Below are positions 60,350 through 64,000 of a stretch of DNA of 64,000 nucleotides, one piece after another. Within the stretch, counting starts at the first letter, position 1. Each line of letters starts with the position of its first letter. Below the pieces are notes generated by a model. The model did no database searches. It was not told the DNA's origin and worked only from the letters and a program-made list of their open reading frames with translations. Both the position numbers and the translations under genes were made by a program. Origin of the DNA: Cyanidiococcus yangmingshanensis (taxonomy: Eukaryota > Rhodophyta > Bangiophyceae > Cyanidiales > Cyanidiaceae); NCBI GenBank assembly GCA_013995675.1, contig VWRR01000018.1:332501-396500 (forward strand). The letters are read 5' to 3'.

Positions 60350-60755
60350 TTTTGGGACAGCGCCAACGGCAACTTTGGAGGCCCCGTCCGCCCAGACCAC
60401 ACCGTTGTAAGCTCGATTCGTGCATTGCTTCTGCATCATGGCGGAACCCGCCCTGCAGAGCAATTCTGGTCCCACGTTCGTTTGCCCCCAAGGAAAAAAC
60501 GAAGCGAGTCCTCCATGAGCAGTCGCGCACGGTGCATGAAGCCGGAGCAGGATACGGAATTCTCAAAGGCGCTCCCTTTCCAACCATTCTTTCTAGGGCG
60601 GTTTGCGTTACTAGTCTCGCTTTACGTTTTGCGGCAAAAGATTATTGGCCTATCCGGATCCTGCCCATATCCATCATTGCGTACTCGAATGAAAATCATG
60701 ATCGGGGCAAGTCTCGTCGCCTCGCCGATGCGGTATGCGGCGTTGTGTATGAACG
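60350..60755. other. Convergent spacer
   Basis: These 400 bp hold the 3' ends of the unknown helical protein gene and the aspartokinase gene. No further feature was recognised. Confidence 0.5.
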
Positions 60756-62396
60756 TTAGACGACCCCTTGAATTGGCGAGCTCGTCGCAGCAGCGATTGT
60801 TGCACTAGGTGTCCCATTGTTGCCCGACACGTTGTCGAAGAACTCCTCATGAAGGGCACGCACTGCCGTGATCGCCTCGTCGTTGTGGACGACCATGCTG
60901 ATATTGAATTTGGATGCTCCCTGGGAGATCATCTGTACCTCAATGCGCTGCTCGTGCAGCGCGTTCATGGCCCTCGCCAGAATCTCACTGCTTCGCCGCA
61001 CGTTGCTGATGATGCTGATGATGGCGCGCCCGGAGCTGAAACTCACTTGAGCGATCTGTTCGAGCTCTTTGCAGATGCGCTGTTGGCGGTTCGTGTCGCA
61101 GGCGTTGGCGTCCAGTGTCAGCGACAAGCTGACCTCCGAGGTTGCAATCACATCGACGCTGAGCTGATGAGTGGCGAAGCACGCAAACACTCGGGCCAGA
61201 AAGCCATACGCACCGAGCATTCTTGTTGAGACGATATCGACGAGTTGCACGCCACGTTTCACGCTCAGGGCAGTGACCGGTCTCTCGCTCGGCAGTGACT
61301 CACGTCGTAGGATGACTGTCCCTGGAGCCTCTGGATTGTAAGAGTTCTTCACCCGCACTGGGATATTGAAACGCATGGCGGGTTGCATCGCTACCGGGTG
61401 CAACACCTTGGCACCAAAGTACGCGAGTTCGGCCGCCTCCTCGAAGGACATGTCCGCGACTGGAATCGCATTCGGTACCAGACGTGGATCCGTGGTCATG
61501 ATGCCGTCCACATCCTTCCAAACCTGTACTTCCGTCGTCGCCAGGGCCGCTCCGAGCGTTGTCGCTGTCAGGTCCGATCCGCCACGTCCAAGAGTTGTCA
61601 CGTGGCCTTCGCAATCCTTGGCAATAAAGCCAGTGATGACCGCCAATGTTTGACTACCGACAACGCGTTGAAAAAATCCACGAATATGGTCGTAGGTCTC
61701 TTCGAGGATCTCAGCGTTCTGAAAGTTCGAGTCCGTGCGAAACCCCACATCAAATGCGTCAAACGCTCGAGCCGGCAATCCTTCGTTGTACAGCAGATGG
61801 GCTGCGAAAATGCGGACAGAGAGGCGCTCTCCGAACGAAACCAAATAGTCTCGAGTCCGAGGCGATAGCTCCCGGATAAACTTCACTCCCATGAGCAGCT
61901 GGTCCAGTTGCATCAACAGCGGATCCACCAGCGCCTCTCGGTCCAGACCAAGTGCATCGCACACTGCGTAGGCCCGATTCCGAACACTCGTCGAGTCGAC
62001 AACACCGTCACGCAACGCGGCCTCGCCCGCAGCGATCAGCTCGTTGGTGGTCGACCCCATCGCAGATAGCACAATCACCGGATACTGACGAGACAGTTCG
62101 ATTTGTCGATGCACCAGTTGCGCCACCTGACGAACGCGTTCCGCATCGGCGATCGAGGAACCGCCAAACTTGCAGACCACCCGGTCGTAACGAACACTGG
62201 CCGATTCAGGTGCGTGCGACGTTGCGTCAGCACTTAGACCATCCTCCAGCCGTTTGCTCGACGTGTCTGCTCTCTGGGCAGCAGACACCAGCGTTGTCGC
62301 ATGTCGCACCTGCCTAGCGACCTGAACCTGGCCTCGTCGCCGTTCTCGTGGTACTGCAGCGCGTAACGAAAAACGCTGACCCTCGAACGCGCACAC
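60756..62396 (-). CDS. Aspartokinase with two ACT domains, plastid type
   Basis: It catalyses the first step from aspartate to lysine, threonine and methionine in the plastid. After a basic leader come VCKFGGSSIADAERV (nucleotide site), VIVLSAMGSTTNELI, SFGERLSVRIFAAHL, VITGFIAKDCEG, TTLGRGGSDLTATTLGAAL, VWKDVDGIMTTDPRL and FGAKVLHPVAMQPAM. Two ACT domains follow (VDIVSTRMLGAYGFLARVF and ISIISNVRRSSEILARAM...VQMISQGASKFNISMVV), so feedback control by lysine or a related amino acid is likely. It is monofunctional: no homoserine dehydrogenase domain. The frame lacks an upstream ATG: it opens after a TAG at 62409-62411 and the first codon used here is GTG at 62396. An ATG at 62511 (MKPDLLTL) lies one frame away, so an extra base or a short intron in the leader is suspected. 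Confidence 0.9.
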   Translation of the reverse strand: MCAFEGQRFSLRAAVPRERRRGQVQVARQVRHATTLVSAAQRADTSSKRLEDGLSADATSHAPESASVRYDRVVCKFGGSSIADAERVRQVAQLVHRQIELSRQYPVIVLSAMGSTTNELIAAGEAALRDGVVDSTSVRNRAYAVCDALGLDREALVDPLLMQLDQLLMGVKFIRELSPRTRDYLVSFGERLSVRIFAAHLLYNEGLPARAFDAFDVGFRTDSNFQNAEILEETYDHIRGFFQRVVGSQTLAVITGFIAKDCEGHVTTLGRGGSDLTATTLGAALATTEVQVWKDVDGIMTTDPRLVPNAIPVADMSFEEAAELAYFGAKVLHPVAMQPAMRFNIPVRVKNSYNPEAPGTVILRRESLPSERPVTALSVKRGVQLVDIVSTRMLGAYGFLARVFACFATHQLSVDVIATSEVSLSLTLDANACDTNRQQRICKELEQIAQVSFSSGRAIISIISNVRRSSEILARAMNALHEQRIEVQMISQGASKFNISMVVHNDEAITAVRALHEEFFDNVSGNNGTPSATIAAATSSPIQGVV

Positions 62397-63435
62397 AGCG
62401 TGTCGTCCCTACGCGTGCCCGTTCTCCTGCGTCAGCAACTGACAAAGTACTTGTCCCAGTAGGTGACACGATATATCCGAGATCTTTTAAAGTCAAAAGA
62501 TCAGGCTTCATTCGGTTTTCTTTCCCTGGAGTCTGTAACAGACAGGTGTCGTCTCTCTGTCGGCACTTGCGCGTTTCGAGGCGAAGCTGTCGCTGCACTG
62601 GAAATGGCCCGCGTGGGCGTCGCCGTCGACCACGTTCGTCGTTTCTTTCTCGCTTGCTTTCATCCCGTTCCAAGGCCCATTGATTCGTGAATGATTCATG
62701 ACTCGATTATCCATTGCTTCTTTTTGTTTGGATCCTCTGCAATTTGATCGATGTTGCTCATAGATACTTGACCTCTTTCTTGAGTCATGAATGATTCATG
62801 ACTCGATTATCCATTGCTTCTTTTTGTTTGGATCCCCTTCAAATCCGATCGATGTTGCTCATAGATACTTGACCTCTTTCTTGATTCATGGATGTTTGGT
62901 GGTTCATTCATCAAGGATTATCGTTCCCGGCTTGCTCGTGTATCGGCTAGGAGGCGAACGCATCGAGACTCAATACAATCCGCATCAAAAGCGACCTGAG
63001 TCGTACTATCTATGATAGACGGGTTTTATATGGACAAATGTAGTGCAACGATGGTGATTCGTACTGTAGGAGCGTGATGTCATTGACTGTTTCCGCATGA
63101 TATCTCGTGTTCAGTAGGTCAAGAAAGCACATTTCGAATTCGTGCATGGTTTTGGTGTCGACGGATGCGTAGGGGATAGGCGGCATTGAGTGTCTACTTA
63201 TGATTGGAAGATGACCACGCTAGTCTGCTGTATACAAACCCAAGCGTTGTTCATAGATAATGATAAGTACGCACCAGTGACTGGAGGATTGCCGATGTGG
63301 TACTTCCCTGACGATATAGATCGGTCATTTTTCAATAAAGACACTCCAATCTAGATGGTATGGATGTTTCGGACTAGACTCTGAACGTTTCCAGTAGCAG
63401 CATAGTGGAACTGTATCGCGGACGTCTTTGAGGGC
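62397..63435. other. 1-kb spacer between aspartokinase and the phosphatase gene
   Basis: It contains the aspartokinase leader/promoter side, the 100-bp duplication listed next and an AT-richer stretch to 63350. No other gene was recognised. Confidence 0.5.
62687..62895. repeat. 100-bp tandem duplication, two copies plus a partial third
   Basis: Copies are 62687-62786 and 62787-62886, beginning TGAATGATTCATGACTCGAT, and a third begins with GATTCATGGATG near 62882. The copies differ at about eight positions, clustered near GATCCTCTGCAATTTG / GATCCCCTTCAAATCC. Confidence 0.95.
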
Positions 63436-64000
63436 ATGCTGGACGAGCAGCTCGAGAGGGCGCCGCTGCATGGCTGCGTTTCGAGACTGCAAACTAGTCG
63501 GCATACCGCTGAGCCAGTCTCTTCGTCGATGGCTCACGGTCGGCAAGTACAAGTCGACTGGACGCAAACTGCTGTCGGCGCTATTCAGCGACTGCAACAG
63601 GGTTTTCTCTGGTCGTTCTGGAGAGCACGTGAAGCCTGGGCAAGCAGCAGTGGGGTGCAGTCGTATGTGCGGCGGCCCGCGGTACGACGACTCGTAGCAC
63701 TCGGTGACGTGCACGGTGACCTGAACGCTCTGAAAAAGTGTCTGCGTCTGGCAGATGTGATCAATGAGCGAGATGAATGGACGGGTGCTGGTACGGTTGT
63801 AGTTCAGGTGGGTGACATTTTTGATCGCGGCGACGCTGAACGGGCTGTGTTACACTTTCTCGACGCGCTGGATCGTCTCGCGCACGGCAGTGGTGGCGCT
63901 GTCTATCGGTTGCTTGGAAACCACGAGATCATGAATGTGGATCTGGACTTTCGGTACGTTACTCCAGGGGGGTTTGCAGAGTTCCGACGTCGGGATCGGG
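63436..64000 (+). CDS. Shewanella-like PPP metallophosphatase, 5' part
   Basis: The gene runs off the right edge; about 188 residues are present. The frame opens after a TAG at 63403, with ATGs at 63436 and 63529. PPP-family metal motifs appear in order: LVALGDVHGDLNALKKCL (GDxHG), VVQVGDIFDRGDAERAVL (GDxxDRG) and YRLLGNHEIMNVDLDFRYV (GNHE). The spacing, with DEWTGAGTVVVQVGD between the first two, and GNHEIMN rather than GNHExxx of PP1/PP2A fit the bacterial-derived Shewanella-like phosphatases (SLP1/2) of plants and algae. The N-terminal 85 residues could include an organelle leader. The end of the gene is outside the window. Confidence 0.85.
   Translation, partial: MLDEQLERAPLHGCVSRLQTSRHTAEPVSSSMAHGRQVQVDWTQTAVGAIQRLQQGFLWSFWRAREAWASSSGVQSYVRRPAVRRLVALGDVHGDLNALKKCLRLADVINERDEWTGAGTVVVQVGDIFDRGDAERAVLHFLDALDRLAHGSGGAVYRLLGNHEIMNVDLDFRYVTPGGFAEFRRRDR

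Overview
The window looks like nuclear DNA of a compact, intron-poor red alga, most likely a cyanidiophyte (Cyanidioschyzon/Cyanidiococcus-like). The evidence is a set of nuclear genes for plastid functions that fits this lineage: phycocyanin bilin-lyase homologues (CpcE, CpcF), plastid-type GapA, a soluble ATS1-type glycerol-3-phosphate acyltransferase, a PlsC-type acyltransferase and a plastid-type aspartokinase. Beside them lie ordinary eukaryotic genes: COX6A, cyclin, an ABCA half-transporter, a TBC Rab-GAP, Rgp1, a tRNA m3C methyltransferase and an exportin-like protein. Species assignment is inference; no rRNA, tRNA, CRISPR, insertion sequence or retroelement was recognised.

Layout. 0.7-2.0 kb: an unrecognised gene. 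2.2-6.3 kb: a divergent pair, a PHD/HARE-HTH chromatin protein (-) and a zinc-ribbon-repeat protein (+). 8-9.7 kb: bZIP factor. 10.9-14.1 kb: COX6A, an Obg-like GTPase with eroded G motifs, and an ABHD10-like protein lacking the catalytic serine. 14.8-18.0 kb: ABCA half-transporter. 18.5-21.6 kb: a SAS-6-like coiled-coil protein convergent with a transcriptional-type cyclin. 22.1-27.1 kb: GapA (-), a J-domain-CpcE fusion (+) and CpcF (-). 27.9-31.9 kb: a large helical, exportin-4-like protein. 32.8-46.0 kb: ATS1, two unknowns, a TBC Rab-GAP, an m3C tRNA methyltransferase with a small membrane ORF ahead of it, and a PlsC acyltransferase. 47.9-48.8 kb: a secreted glycine-rich protein. 51.6-55.6 kb: CYTH triphosphatase and Rgp1. 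56.8-60.3 kb: a 1176-residue unknown. 60.8-62.4 kb: aspartokinase. The window ends inside a Shewanella-like PPP phosphatase.

Functional links. ATS1 and the PlsC protein catalyse consecutive steps to plastid phosphatidic acid. CpcE and CpcF homologues form the heterodimer that attaches phycocyanobilin to alpha-phycocyanin in cyanobacteria; here they are neighbours, facing each other, and the CpcE gene shares its 5' region with GapA. Rgp1 and the TBC protein both regulate Rab GTPases.

Two cautions. Several conserved genes (GapA, J-CpcE, Rgp1, probably the exportin-like gene) change reading frame in the sense of one extra base, which looks like leftover insertion errors or fresh mutations and affects their gene models. 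Gene starts are first plausible ATGs. The intergenic spacers often hold two-and-a-bit-copy direct duplications of 66-117 bp.
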